Shown: piece by piece, positions 41,781 through 51,616 of the stretch
Layout: every line of letters starts with the position of its first letter
Position numbering within the stretch: position 1 is the stretch's first letter
From: Alteromonadaceae bacterium
GTDB lineage: Bacteria > Pseudomonadota > Gammaproteobacteria > Pseudomonadales > Oleiphilaceae
Reading direction: 5' to 3'
NCBI GenBank assembly: GCA_013393545.1
Contig: JABXHG010000179.1
Coordinates: 1-55,095, forward strand
DNA: 55,095 nucleotides
Translations under genes and position numbers: made by a program
Notes under the pieces: model-generated
Told to the model about the DNA's origin: nothing
The model's input: the letters and a program-made list of their open reading frames with translations, nothing else
Database searches by the model: none

Positions 41781-42331
41781 TGCAAGCTGGTAAATTAAAA
41801 GACCGAGTAACCCTGTACAGCCCCCGCACCGGCACCAATCCGCCAACCTGGCCGGAAGTGGGCAAAGCCTGGGCTGCGTTCGCGGAACCCAAAAGCGCCG
41901 GCCGGGCAGAACAAACCGGCATTCGCGCCAGTGACAGCACGTTCGTGCGGATGCGTTACCGTCCCGGCGTCAGCCATGGCCAGCTTATCCAGCGGGATGG
42001 GGATTGGTACATCATCGAATCGGTGGAGCCGGGGCAAAGCCGCAGTGAGTTGATCATCTCAGCCCGCCGCATCATTGGCCAGGGTGCCACTTTCCGTCAG
42101 AGAGACGGCGCTGAAGATGTCCCAGTGCTAGCGTTCCTGACCCGGGAGAACCTCTACGTGGGGCCCATGAATGAGCCCCGCCACCAGATAGAGCTATTCC
42201 AGCCCCAGCTGCCTTACCCGTGGAGCCGCCGTGGCGACACGGTAACCCTGAACGGTGCCACCTATGCCGTCGATGGCGTGGTTGAAGGTAGTGATGACGG
42301 GATCACGCTCCGGGTAATGGGGACTGTGTAA
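41780..42331 (+). CDS. Head closure / head-tail joining protein, extended
   Basis: The first ~110 residues (QAGKLKDRVTLYSPRTG, SDSTFVRMRYRPGVSHGQLI, YIIESVEPGQSRSELI) match SPP1 gp16-type head-tail joining proteins. A C-terminal extension of about 75 residues (RENLYVGPMNEPRHQIELF, GDTVTLNGATYAVDG) is unusual. It starts at ATG 41780 overlapping the previous stop. Confidence 0.78.
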   Translation: MQAGKLKDRVTLYSPRTGTNPPTWPEVGKAWAAFAEPKSAGRAEQTGIRASDSTFVRMRYRPGVSHGQLIQRDGDWYIIESVEPGQSRSELIISARRIIGQGATFRQRDGAEDVPVLAFLTRENLYVGPMNEPRHQIELFQPQLPYPWSRRGDTVTLNGATYAVDGVVEGSDDGITLRVMGTV

Positions 42332-42894
42332 TGCCAAGGCGAGGCCCGCGAATTCAATTCGATGTCGACAAGCTGGCTAATTTTGCTGAGCAAACAGAGC
42401 AAATGCCGGCAGCCATTCGGCGCGCCACCCGGCGCTCTCTCAATGACCAGGCGCGGGAGAGCAAGCGAGAGCTGTCCCAGATCATCGCTGCCGATGGCGG
42501 GATATCCCGTGCCAAGGCCGGCGGGCAAATCAGGATCAACCGCGCCACCAACAAGAACCCGGTTGCCGTGCTGGCTCCCACCAGCCGGCGCATTCCTTAC
42601 CGGTTCTGGAGAACCACAACCAAAGTCACCGACAGCACGGGAACCCGCGCCAGTGTGTGGATACGCAAGGGCGGGGAGCTCATGCGCGTGTGGGGGTTTG
42701 TGAACCCACATTCCAGGAAACGGAAGGTGCTTACCCGGCGGCGCAAAGCGGGTGAAAACATCGTGAAGGAAGCAGCTGGCCACAGCATCAAGTTGCACTT
42801 CCAGGCCGCTGCGGATGACCGCTACCGGGGGCGTGTTGGTGATGACCTGCAAAGCCGGTTCATCAAGTACTTCAATGAAGAGCTGAAGAAATGA
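42331..42894 (+). CDS. Tail completion / minor tail protein Z-like
   Basis: The 187-residue basic protein (MPAAIRRATRRSLNDQARESKREL, GISRAKAGGQIRINRATN, GFVNPHSRKRKVLTRR) resembles GpZ/HK97 gp10-like proteins, which join head and tail. It overlaps both neighbours by 1-4 bases. Confidence 0.7.
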   Translation: MPRRGPRIQFDVDKLANFAEQTEQMPAAIRRATRRSLNDQARESKRELSQIIAADGGISRAKAGGQIRINRATNKNPVAVLAPTSRRIPYRFWRTTTKVTDSTGTRASVWIRKGGELMRVWGFVNPHSRKRKVLTRRRKAGENIVKEAAGHSIKLHFQAAADDRYRGRVGDDLQSRFIKYFNEELKK

Positions 42895-43346
42895 CCGAGA
42901 AAGCCAAAGCCACACAAGTGGTGGATGAGTTGATTCGCCGCCTGAATGAGATCAGCCATTCCAACGGTTTTGCAACCGATCTCCCTGCGCCTGTGCAGGA
43001 TGATGATCCGGCGCTGTACTTCGACCAGCACACACAGCTGCCTTGCCTGGGCATCCGCAACTTGTCAGACCGCCTGGCCACCAAAGGCAGCACCTCAACC
43101 AATCAGACACGAACGGTAGAAATCGTGGCCTACGTGGCCCGTGAACAGGGCGCCCGCGCCACGCAGGACCACCTGCTGCAAGACATCTACCGAACCCTGT
43201 TCAGGCCAGAGAGCATCAAGTTCAACGGCCTGGCTGTCGAGATCGAAGCCGGCGAGGCTCAGCTCGACGACGTGGAACTCGGCACAAAGATCCTGCCGAT
43301 CTACCTGCCGATCACCATCACGTACAACACCCTGAACTGGAGATAA
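42891..43346 (+). CDS. Tail terminator-like protein
   Basis: The 151-residue protein has the pattern of tail terminators (KATQVVDELIRRLNEI, TRTVEIVAYVAREQGARATQDHLLQDIYRTL, LPIYLPITITYNT), which cap the tail tube. The position before the tube gene is standard. Confidence 0.7.
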   Translation: MTEKAKATQVVDELIRRLNEISHSNGFATDLPAPVQDDDPALYFDQHTQLPCLGIRNLSDRLATKGSTSTNQTRTVEIVAYVAREQGARATQDHLLQDIYRTLFRPESIKFNGLAVEIEAGEAQLDDVELGTKILPIYLPITITYNTLNWR

Positions 43347-43349
43347 CCC

Positions 43350-44108
43350 ATGGACCAATATCAAGACACTGGCCTCATCTTCGCCGGCAACATCTACATG
43401 AGTGAGATTGTGGATGGCGTGCCCGGTGAATTTGCGGGCCCCATTAACGTTTCCCGGCTGGAAATGACGCCGCCGCAGCCGGAGTCAGTAAACCGCACCA
43501 GCTACCAGCGCGACACCTACGGCCAGGTGCTGGACTCCGTAAACCTGCCGGGCGAAGCCCCACGCATGGCCATGGACTTTGACTCCCTGCCATCTGGCCT
43601 GCTGGCGGATGCACTGGCCGGTACCAGCGAAGCCTACAGCGCCACCGTCCAAACCGTAACCGGTGAGGCGGTCACCCTGAAGCAGGGGCTCTGGAAAAAG
43701 CTGCCGTACCCCAACGTGGATGAAAACACCATCTCGGTAACGCTGGATTCAGACGGCACCACCGAGCTGGTGCGCGGTACCGATTATGACGTGGAGCCAG
43801 TCAGTGGCCTGATCCGCGCCCTTAATGAAACCGGTGCCGTAGCCGTGACTGTCGATTTCGACACCCTGCAGGCCAGCGGCCAGCGCATTCTGGGTGCAAC
43901 CGAAATCTCCAAGAGCCGCCAGATCATCATGGATGGCGTAAACCTGGTAACCGGCAAGAAAGCTCACGTGACCATTCACAGTGCCAGCTTCAGTGCCACT
44001 CAAGCGCTGGACCTGATGGCCCGTGAAATGATCACCGGCACCCTGGAAGGCACCATGACAACGCCATCTGGCAAGACCAGCCCCTACGAAGCCTTGATGT
44101 ACGATTAA
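43350..44108 (+). CDS. Major tail tube protein
   Basis: The 252-residue protein (TGLIFAGNIYMSEIVDG, PINVSRLEMTPPQPESVNR, GATEISKSRQIIMDGVNL) fits phage tail tube proteins. It should form the non-contractile tube. A segment around 110-170 (KLPYPNVDENTISVTLDSDG, GTDYDVEPVSGLIRAL) looks like an inserted Ig-type beta domain. A hairpin follows its stop. Confidence 0.8.
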   Translation: MDQYQDTGLIFAGNIYMSEIVDGVPGEFAGPINVSRLEMTPPQPESVNRTSYQRDTYGQVLDSVNLPGEAPRMAMDFDSLPSGLLADALAGTSEAYSATVQTVTGEAVTLKQGLWKKLPYPNVDENTISVTLDSDGTTELVRGTDYDVEPVSGLIRALNETGAVAVTVDFDTLQASGQRILGATEISKSRQIIMDGVNLVTGKKAHVTIHSASFSATQALDLMAREMITGTLEGTMTTPSGKTSPYEALMYD

Positions 44109-44116
44109 TCCCCAAC

Positions 44117-44134
44117 GGGCGGCTTTGGCCGCCC
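44117..44134 (+). terminator. Hairpin after the tail tube gene
   Basis: GGGCGGC (44117-44123) / GCCGCCC (44128-44134) with a 4-base loop. No T run follows, so it is perhaps a stabilising 3' structure. Confidence 0.4.
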
Positions 44135-44166
44135 AACACTCCACCACTGAACATCCGGAGAAAACC

Positions 44167-44316
44167 ATGACCAAACCAACGCAGGCAGCTCCGGAGCTGG
44201 TTGAAGTCGAACTGAAGAAAGACCACCGCCACAAGGGTAAGGATTATCCGGCAGGTGAAACTATCGAAGTCACAAAAGCCCAGGCAGAGCGCCTGAAGCG
44301 GCGGGAAGTGATTTGA
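44167..44316 (+). CDS. Small tail-region protein (DUF7210-like)
   Basis: The 49-residue protein has the pattern VEVELKKDHRHKGKDYPAGETIEVTKAQAERLKRR of small phage proteins. CGGAG lies 8 bases before ATG 44167. It occupies the place where tail-assembly chaperones lie in lambda-like phages, but is much shorter. Confidence 0.6.
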   Translation: MTKPTQAAPELVEVELKKDHRHKGKDYPAGETIEVTKAQAERLKRREVI

Positions 44317-44342
44317 TCTGACCGCAAACTGTAAGAACTGCA

Positions 44343-44363
44343 CCCCGCTCCGGCGGGGTTTTT
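44343..44363 (+). terminator. Terminator before the tape measure gene
   Basis: CCCCGC (44343-44348) / GCGGGG (44353-44358) is followed by five T. A typical rho-independent form. Confidence 0.7.
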
Positions 44364-44379
44364 CGTTTTTGGAGCACCC

Positions 44380-47300
44380 ATGGCCAACCAGAAGCAAGAA
44401 GTTGAACTGCTGATTAAAGCCGGTACCGAGGGCCTGAAATCCCTGGGCCAGCTGGTGAAAGAGCTGGAGTCGTTGGGAGAAGACACCAGCGAAGCCAGCG
44501 AGAAACTGGAAGGCCTTGCCGGTGCTCTGGATGAACTGCGCGGCCAACAGAAACTGGTGCGTCAGTTCGCCGACCTGAAGGGCCAAACGAAAGAGCTGGC
44601 GGACCAACAGGCCAAGGCAAAAGACCGTGCCACGGAACTGGGTCGCGCGCTCGCCCAAACCGAAAAGCCCACCCGGGCCCAACGTAACGAATTCGAAAAA
44701 GCCAAAAAAGGTAGCCCGGCAGACTGAGGCCGCATGGCAAGACAATCAGATCCAGCTCAATAGCCTGCGGGACTCTCTGGGTGAAGCCGGCATCAGCACA
44801 CGGGATCTGGCCAGCGAGCAGCAGCGCATCAAGCGTGAAATCGCCGGTGTGGATGACGAGGTTGGCAGCGTCACCCGTGAACTCACGCAGATGCGCGACC
44901 AGGCCAAAGGCGCGGCCAAGGGCTCCCGGGAACTGGGAGACGACGTTGAATCATCCGGCAAGAAAGTTGGCACCTTCCGCGAACGCCTGAAGGGCCTGAA
45001 CCCGCTACTCGGCAAAGTAGGCAAAGGCCTGAAAACCGCAGCTCTGGCCGTCACCGGTTTTGTGGCAGCGGCCGGCGCATCAGCCGCAACCTTGAGCATC
45101 TTCAGTAAAAATCAGGCAAAACTGGCTGACGAGCTCACCAACACCAGCAACGCCATTGGCGTAAACCGCGAGCAGCTGCAGCTCTGGCGCATTGCCGGTG
45201 ATCGCGTCGGCCTGTCTGGCGAGAAAGTGGCGGACATTCTCCGGAACGTCACAGAGCGCTTGGGTGAGTTTTCCCGCACCGGTGGTGGCGAAGCCGCCGA
45301 TGTCATGGACACCCTGAACCTCAAAATTGAGGAATTCCGAAACCTCAGCCCCGATGAGCAAATGCTGAAACTGGGGCAAGCCATTGGCGAAATCGGCAGC
45401 AAGTCCGAACAGGTGGCTCTGCTGGAAAAGCTGGCCAGCGATGCCAGCCAGCTGCAGCCCCTGCTCGAGGACAACGCTGCCGGCCTGCGAGCCATTTTTG
45501 ATCAGGCCCAACAGGAAGGGGCCATCTACTCAGAGGAAGAGCTGAATAAGCTCACCCGCGCCAACGACATCTACAACGATATCGACCTGAAAATCAGGGG
45601 CCTGACTGCCCGCATTGGCGCAGAGCTGGCACCTGTGGTGGCGGATGCGACAGACAAGGTTGTCGGTCTGTTTGAGCAGAATGAAGCTGGCGAAAAGCTC
45701 ATCGGCATGTTCAAAAGCCTGATCGCGTGGGGCTCTGACATGGCTACCCATCTGGTCAGTAACGCTGACAGCATCACGGCCGGTTTTGACACCCTCTGGA
45801 AAACAATCAAATCGCTGACCAGTGGCGCCACTGCAGCGTTCCGTTTCCTGCAAACCGCTGTCAGTGCCTTTGTCACCGGAATGTCTGTCGGCTTCTCCGG
45901 CTTGATGAGCGCAGCGCAAGGCCTGACGTTTGTGCTGAACAAGATCGGCGTGGTGAGCGATGAGGCCTACAACAGCATCAAAGCGAAAGCCGAAGCGGCT
46001 CGCGCTGTCACTGTAGACCTCGCGAACAAGACTGCTGATTACGCAGAAAAAGCCGAGGAAGCCGGCAAGGGTGTTGTCGATGCGTTCGACTCCGCAGAAA
46101 AGAAACTGGAAGAGACATCTGATCAAGCCAAAAAAACCGGCGATGACTTGCTCGGTCTGGGAGACAAGGCAGAACAGGCCGGCGAAAAAACCGAAAAGTC
46201 GGCCGATAAAGTTGCCGATCTGGAAGATGCTTACAAAGGGCTTGGCGTAACCAGCCAGGCTGAATTGGAAAAAGCGGCCAATGAGGCCGAAAAGCACTTT
46301 CAGGCCATAAAGGACAGCAGCGAAGCCACAGAGCGGGAGCTGAAACAATCCTTTCAGGCCTATGCCCAGGCCATCATTGCCACTGGCGACAAAGCCCGGA
46401 TCAAGACCCTCGAAACGGAGGCGGCCAGTCTTGATTTAAGCGAAGCGCTCAAGGAAGTGAAGGGCCAAGCCGAAGCTGCAGGAGAAGCCGGAAAGAAAGC
46501 CGGCGAAACCATTCAGGAGTCGTTTCAAAAAGCCATCAAGTCAGCCTCTGACGAGAAGGCTCTTAAACAACTCCACATCCAGCTGCTGGCAGCAGCGTCA
46601 GCGGGTAAAGATGTCGGGGACGAGCTTCAGGAAGTCCAGCAGCGGCTGAAAGAAATCCAGCAGCTGCAAGACGGCGGCGGCCCCATTGAAGAAGTCGGCG
46701 AAGATGCAGATGATGCCGGCGACTCCGCAGAAGAGGCGGGGGAGAAATTTACATCGTCTTTCGGTGATTTCTTCTCCGCCACCATGACCAACGCCAGGGA
46801 GTCTGTATCGGCTCTCAGTGTGGCGGCTCGCAACTTGTTCGAGCGGAAAATCGGCGGCAACCAGATTGCAAAGGACGCCGGCACCGCGAAAGAGGCGCTG
46901 GATAAGGTCAATCAGCAGCTGGGAGCGGTGAGCAAAAGCATCCACCGCGTGCGCACCGATAGCTGGACAGTGACAGGCTCTGGCTTTACCCGCTGGGCAC
47001 TGGAAACAAAACAGGCCTCGCTGGAAGCCCAGCAAGCCTTTTACCAGCAGGCAGCAGCGACCGAAGAGCTCCGTGAAAAAATAGATGCTGGCTCCTACTC
47101 AATGGCCGAACTCAACCGCCTGAGCCAGACGGCCAGCCGTAACTTCAGCCTGCTAGATGATCAGCGCCTCAACGGACTGCAACAAGCCATCGACAACGCC
47201 CGCAGCAAAATCGACAGCCTCAACAGCTCTGCCGAATCCACCCTGAACAGCCTGAGCCAGCGGCTCGCGGACATCTCCGGAGATACCGAAGAGGCGCAGC

Positions 47301-47698
47301 GCTTGCAGTATGAAGCCGAGAAAAAACGCCTGCAGGAGCGAGAAGCGCAGGCCCGCGATGCTGGCGCAGAAGCCGCCGCTGCTGACTATGCCCAGGCTTT
47401 GGAACAGCTTGAAAAGATCTACCAAATCGAACAGCGCAACCGCCGGGAAGAACAAAACGAACGCGAAAAAGCCGCCGCTGACCGCGCCCGCGAGCAAGAA
47501 CTCGCTGAACTGGAGCGCCAGCGTTCCCAGCGCGAACCCAACCAAACCAACACCACCCAACAGCAGAGCAACCCATCCCGAACAATCGTCCTGCAAGGCC
47601 CGGGCGGCGGGCAGGCCAGTGTGCAAGTGACCGGAGATCAGGAGGGCGACCTTCTGGATGTCCTGGAAGACCTCGGATATCGGAGTAACGGCGTATGA
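44380..47698 (+). CDS. Tape measure protein, frameshifted near its start
   Basis: The first frame (44380-44727) reads VELLIKAGTEGLKSLGQLV and stops at TGA 44725. Tape-measure sense continues without loss in the +1 frame from 44711 (RQTEAAWQDNQIQLNSLRDS) to 47698, about 1105 residues in all. Features are long coiled coils, a hydrophobic patch near the middle, and charged C-terminal coiled coils (RLQYEAEKKRLQEREAQAR). It sets tail length. The shift is needed at GCC AAAAAA GGT (44701-44712). It is +1, so this is not a canonical -1 slippery site; an indel in the A6 run or a sequencing error is most likely. Confidence 0.85.
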
Positions 47699-48090
47699 GC
47701 ATCAGCATTTCGGACGGGCAAACAACAATCAACTTGCCTCGCGATTTGCAGTGGACCGATCAGTTCAGTTGGTCAGCCGTTGAGCAGTCTGCGGAATACA
47801 GTTTGACCGGTGCATTGGTTGTGCAGCAAGGCGTAAAGCAAGCAGGCCGGCCGTTCACGCTGGCCAGCAATGGCGGTGTCTGGGTCTACAAGCCTGACGT
47901 CGAAGCGCTGTACGCGCTTTATAACCAAACCAGCACCCTGACTCTGACTATCAACGGCACGTCCTATCCATTTCAGTTTGAGCGCCCCGGCGGGTTGAAA
48001 GTTAGCGAAGTCCGCCGTCTGGCGATTGGCGAGCAAGACCAGACTCACCGTTACACCATCGAAATAAAAGGCTTCGAGGTAGCAGCATGA
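47695..48090 (+). CDS. Tail tip protein, unknown function
   Basis: The 131-residue beta-rich protein (TINLPRDLQWTDQFSWSAV, QGVKQAGRPFTLAS, HRYTIEIKGFEVAA) overlaps the tape measure stop by ATGA. The position suggests a distal-tail-like role. No firm family. Confidence 0.6.
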   Translation: MSISISDGQTTINLPRDLQWTDQFSWSAVEQSAEYSLTGALVVQQGVKQAGRPFTLASNGGVWVYKPDVEALYALYNQTSTLTLTINGTSYPFQFERPGGLKVSEVRRLAIGEQDQTHRYTIEIKGFEVAA

Positions 48091-49565
48091 CCATTGATAA
48101 CACCCACATTGTCCTGGCCGAAAGCCAGGTCATGGCAGACACCGAGGACGGCGGCGGCCGCATGTCCGGCAACGTCGTCGAAGAAGGCGCGGTAAACAAC
48201 ACCATGCCAGACGTATCGCGGCTTGATCGCGTTTACGGCCGCGTGAACATGCGAAAGCTGTTTCTGTCCGTCCGCTCAACCAACCAGGACACCTATCTGG
48301 GCGCCCATACCTGTGTGTTGAGAAACCCCATCGATCCGCGCGTGGCCGTCACCCTATTCCAGACCGGCAGCCATACCGACCGCCGGGACGCGGCGCGCGA
48401 CCGGATCGAGTCCTACGTGGTCAAAGCAACCGAGGCGCAGTTCTGGTTGTGGGGTGACCAGCTCGAGGGCCAGCGGGCCATTGCCGCACTGCAGCGCGTA
48501 GACGGCACGCCACCAGAAACCGGCGAGGTTTATGTGCTGACTTCGGAGGACGGCAGCCGAGAGCAGTATTTCCGCGTAACCGAGGTGGATGTAGCGGTGC
48601 AAACGTTCACGGCCATGATTGGCGGCCAGCTTAAGGATTTCGACCTACAAACCCTGCAGATCAAAATGGCCAACAACCTCGAAACCGATTTCGAGGGCTC
48701 AGACCCGTACCCCACCGGCCGCGAATCCAGTGCCGACAAGATCCTCGAAACCCAGGTGGCCGACGCCGCCCGCTACTACGGCGCAAAAACGCTGGCGGTT
48801 ACCGCATCGCCCGGAGACCTGACCGCGCAACTGGACTCAATCTACAACCACCTCGTGCCCAGCGCTCAAAGCGAAACCGCCCTCACCGACAGAACCGGTG
48901 GCCCCGCCAGAATCCCCGTAGTTGCCAGCTCTGAAAGCGCCATTACGGTCAACGCAGACAACGTCAACAAGGACGGGGACGGCTATTCGGTGTATTACAC
49001 CGGCCGGGGCATCGTGCCAGGAACCCTCACAATCGGCGGCTCCAACGGCTCGTATCAAGACGACGGCGGCAAAATCAAACACACCGGCGGTTCGGACCGG
49101 CTGGACGCCTCCGAGATCGACTACGCCCAGGGCGTAGTGCGCATCCGCTGGACCGGATCGTCAGACAACTACAACCCCATCACGCTCACGTTTTTACCCG
49201 GCGCCCCGGTACCCCAGCAGGCGTACACAAGCTCCGTCGCCATCGAGCTGCAAAACCGGTCCCTCACCTACGTATCGCAACTCCGACCCATCCCGGCCCC
49301 GGGCACGCTCCGGATCGAGTACATGGCCCTCGGCCGCTGGAACGTGCTGACAGATCGCGGCACCGGCGTTGTCGAGGGTAACGGCACCGGCCGGATCAAC
49401 TACGCCACGGGCACCCTGGAAGTCACCCTTTCCGCGCTGCCAGACGTCGGCTCCGAGATCATCTATTCGTGGGGCGATGACCAGTCGTTTCAAATCGAAG
49501 TCGGCAACGTAACCCCGGCCGCGCCAGAGCTTGAATTTTCACTGACAGAAACGGTGGCACCATGA
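48087..49565 (+). CDS. Tail tip protein with two repeated beta modules
   Basis: The 492-residue protein has an N-terminal ~250 residues of unknown fold (YGRVNMRKLFLSVRSTNQD) and a C-terminal part with two copies of a module of pattern PGTLxI ... GxIDYAxGxVxI (about residues 310-375 and 405-470). The same module recurs in the next two genes. The protein probably forms part of the tail tip or its decoration. No known family is assigned. Confidence 0.65.
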   Translation: MTIDNTHIVLAESQVMADTEDGGGRMSGNVVEEGAVNNTMPDVSRLDRVYGRVNMRKLFLSVRSTNQDTYLGAHTCVLRNPIDPRVAVTLFQTGSHTDRRDAARDRIESYVVKATEAQFWLWGDQLEGQRAIAALQRVDGTPPETGEVYVLTSEDGSREQYFRVTEVDVAVQTFTAMIGGQLKDFDLQTLQIKMANNLETDFEGSDPYPTGRESSADKILETQVADAARYYGAKTLAVTASPGDLTAQLDSIYNHLVPSAQSETALTDRTGGPARIPVVASSESAITVNADNVNKDGDGYSVYYTGRGIVPGTLTIGGSNGSYQDDGGKIKHTGGSDRLDASEIDYAQGVVRIRWTGSSDNYNPITLTFLPGAPVPQQAYTSSVAIELQNRSLTYVSQLRPIPAPGTLRIEYMALGRWNVLTDRGTGVVEGNGTGRINYATGTLEVTLSALPDVGSEIIYSWGDDQSFQIEVGNVTPAAPELEFSLTETVAP

Positions 49566-50068
49566 GCACAGAGCAAGTCGCAGAATCCAGAAAGCCCATT
49601 GTCCCCACTTCCGTGGTCGGCACCTGGGTCATCAACGACACCACTTACACCCTGACCGACACCGGCAGTGGCCAGCTCTCCGGAGACGGCACCGGCACCG
49701 TCGAATACGCCAGCGGCAAAGTCCGGGCGCGCCCGAACCCAGCCCCAGCGCCGGAAGACGGCGGCATCGAATGGACGTTCGACCGGTGGGACGGCGGCGC
49801 CAAACAGACCCAAGCGCAAACCCCAAACGAAAGCGGAGCCACGACGTTTTCGCTGTTATCGGCCCCCGTTGCCCCCGGCTCGGTCCAGATCTCAATCAAA
49901 AAGAGCAACACCAAACAGTACACCGTCGTGATTCTGGACGACGGCGCGGGAAATCTGGTGCTGAACGGCCAAACCGTTGGTTCGGTCGATTATTCAACCG
50001 GCGCGGTGACCGTCTCGGACATCAGAGGCACATTCACCAGCACCAACCAGACAACCAAATTTCTATAG
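49562..50068 (+). CDS. Tail tip protein composed of two beta modules
   Basis: The 168-residue protein consists almost only of two copies of the repeat also seen in its neighbours (GTWVINDTTYTLTDTGSGQL ... GTVEYASGKV; PGSVQISI ... GSVDYSTGAVTV). It overlaps the previous gene by ATGA. It may be an adaptor or decoration subunit. Confidence 0.6.
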   Translation: MSTEQVAESRKPIVPTSVVGTWVINDTTYTLTDTGSGQLSGDGTGTVEYASGKVRARPNPAPAPEDGGIEWTFDRWDGGAKQTQAQTPNESGATTFSLLSAPVAPGSVQISIKKSNTKQYTVVILDDGAGNLVLNGQTVGSVDYSTGAVTVSDIRGTFTSTNQTTKFL

Positions 50069-50080
50069 GGAGTAAGCGTT

Positions 50081-51616
50081 ATGGCCGGAGGCGTAGCATC
50101 AGGAGTCGGCTTTTATTACGACTGGGAAGAAGTCACGTTAACAGAGCAATACGTCGGCGATTTCGAGGTTGAATACGTCGGAGCCAGCGAACCCGTGGTC
50201 TCCGAAACCAAAGCCACCCCGCCGCCGCCTATCAAGCTATCACTGGTGCCCACGGTGTATATCGCCGTCGTGCCCGGATCGGTGATTTTCGAGTTCGCGG
50301 GCAAGCGGTACCGGGATCGCGCCGGCTCAATCGTCACCAACTTTGACTCGGCAACAGATGCAGGGGTGAACGTCGGCAGCATCGACTACAGCACCGGCGT
50401 AGTCACCCTGGCATACTACCCCGGCGGGCTGGACGCCACCAGCGAAACCGTCACCCTGATATCGTGCCTGACCACCTACGGCGAACGGGCCACCGGCTAC
50501 AGCAAGTTCCGCACGGCAGGCGCCCCACTGCGCCAGGGTTCGCTGATCGTCAACGCCGTCACCCTCGATGGCACCGAGATCTCGGTACAGGCCGACCCAG
50601 ACGGCTCAATCACCGACCCAGCCATCACCGAGGGCAGCGTAGACACCGAGACCGGCATCGTGTCCATCGAATGGGCAGAGCCAATAATCCCGTCAAGCGT
50701 TCGGTATTCGGCGGTTGCCTACAGCTACTTGCCGCTCGACCCCGACCTGCTGGGCCTGGACCCCACGCGCCTGCCCAGCGACGGCCGCGTGCCTATATTC
50801 CTGCCGGGCGATGTCGGGGTGTTCAGCCACACCTTTGAAACCGAGGTCGCCAGCCCGACCGCCGGCGCATCTCTCACATTTACCCGCGACCACCAGGCCG
50901 AGGTCTGGGTCAAGGGCGCAAACGACCTGATCCTCGATCCCGCCGCGTACACGCTCAACCGCGAAGCCGGCACCCTCACGTGGGCCGACCCGCTCGTGCT
51001 TGAGGACGGCGAGGGGCAAGCCGTCACCACCCCACTGACGGTGTATGACCGCGTGGAGGACATGGTACTACTCATCGACGCGCAGGTTTCGGGCCTCGTC
51101 GGTTTCAACGCCCAGCTTTCGCAGGAGTACCCGGCCGGCGAGGCGACCCTGTCATCGGCCGTGCTCCACGGCGATCTGAGGGCGCGTGTATACAACCTGT
51201 TTCACCAGGCCAGCTGGACCGGGGAATGGTCCGACGACCGCATCGGTGACGACACCACCGCGAAATACAACAACGTCGCGTACCCGCTGGAGATCACTAA
51301 CCAGGGCTCGATAAAAGAGCGCTGGCTGATCCGTTTCACCAGCTCGACCAGCTTTGAGGTCGTTGGCGAAACCGTGGGCGTGATCGGCACCGGCAACAGT
51401 TCGGCAGACGTGGCTATCGCCAACCCCGCCACCGGGGCGCCCTATTTCACCATCCGCGCCGGCGGCTGGGGCAGCGGCTGGAACGCCGGCAACTGCCTAC
51501 GGTTCAACACCGACGGGGCACAAGCACCGTTCTGGATCGCCAGGACCATTCTTTCAGGGCCGGCAACAGCGACCGAGGATTCATTCGCCACACAAAACCG
51601 GGGGGATGCAGACTGA
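50081..51616 (+). CDS. Large tail tip protein with two beta modules at its N-terminus
   Basis: The 511-residue protein begins with two further copies of the repeat (PGSVIFEFAG ... GSIDYSTGVVTL; QGSLIVNAV ... GSVDTETGIVSI). A unique part follows (PIFLPGDVGVFSHTFETEV, DRVEDMVLLIDAQVSG, HQASWTGEWSDDRIGDDTTA). The C-terminal half looks like a phage tail or baseplate beta protein. No family is recognised with confidence. Confidence 0.62.
   Translation: MAGGVASGVGFYYDWEEVTLTEQYVGDFEVEYVGASEPVVSETKATPPPPIKLSLVPTVYIAVVPGSVIFEFAGKRYRDRAGSIVTNFDSATDAGVNVGSIDYSTGVVTLAYYPGGLDATSETVTLISCLTTYGERATGYSKFRTAGAPLRQGSLIVNAVTLDGTEISVQADPDGSITDPAITEGSVDTETGIVSIEWAEPIIPSSVRYSAVAYSYLPLDPDLLGLDPTRLPSDGRVPIFLPGDVGVFSHTFETEVASPTAGASLTFTRDHQAEVWVKGANDLILDPAAYTLNREAGTLTWADPLVLEDGEGQAVTTPLTVYDRVEDMVLLIDAQVSGLVGFNAQLSQEYPAGEATLSSAVLHGDLRARVYNLFHQASWTGEWSDDRIGDDTTAKYNNVAYPLEITNQGSIKERWLIRFTSSTSFEVVGETVGVIGTGNSSADVAIANPATGAPYFTIRAGGWGSGWNAGNCLRFNTDGAQAPFWIARTILSGPATATEDSFATQNRGDAD

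Noticed and set aside
44701..44712. Programmed -1 frameshift site of the lambda G/GT type
   Set aside because: The shift needed is +1 (or -2), the heptamer does not fit X XXY YYZ in the first frame, and the position is within the tape measure itself.
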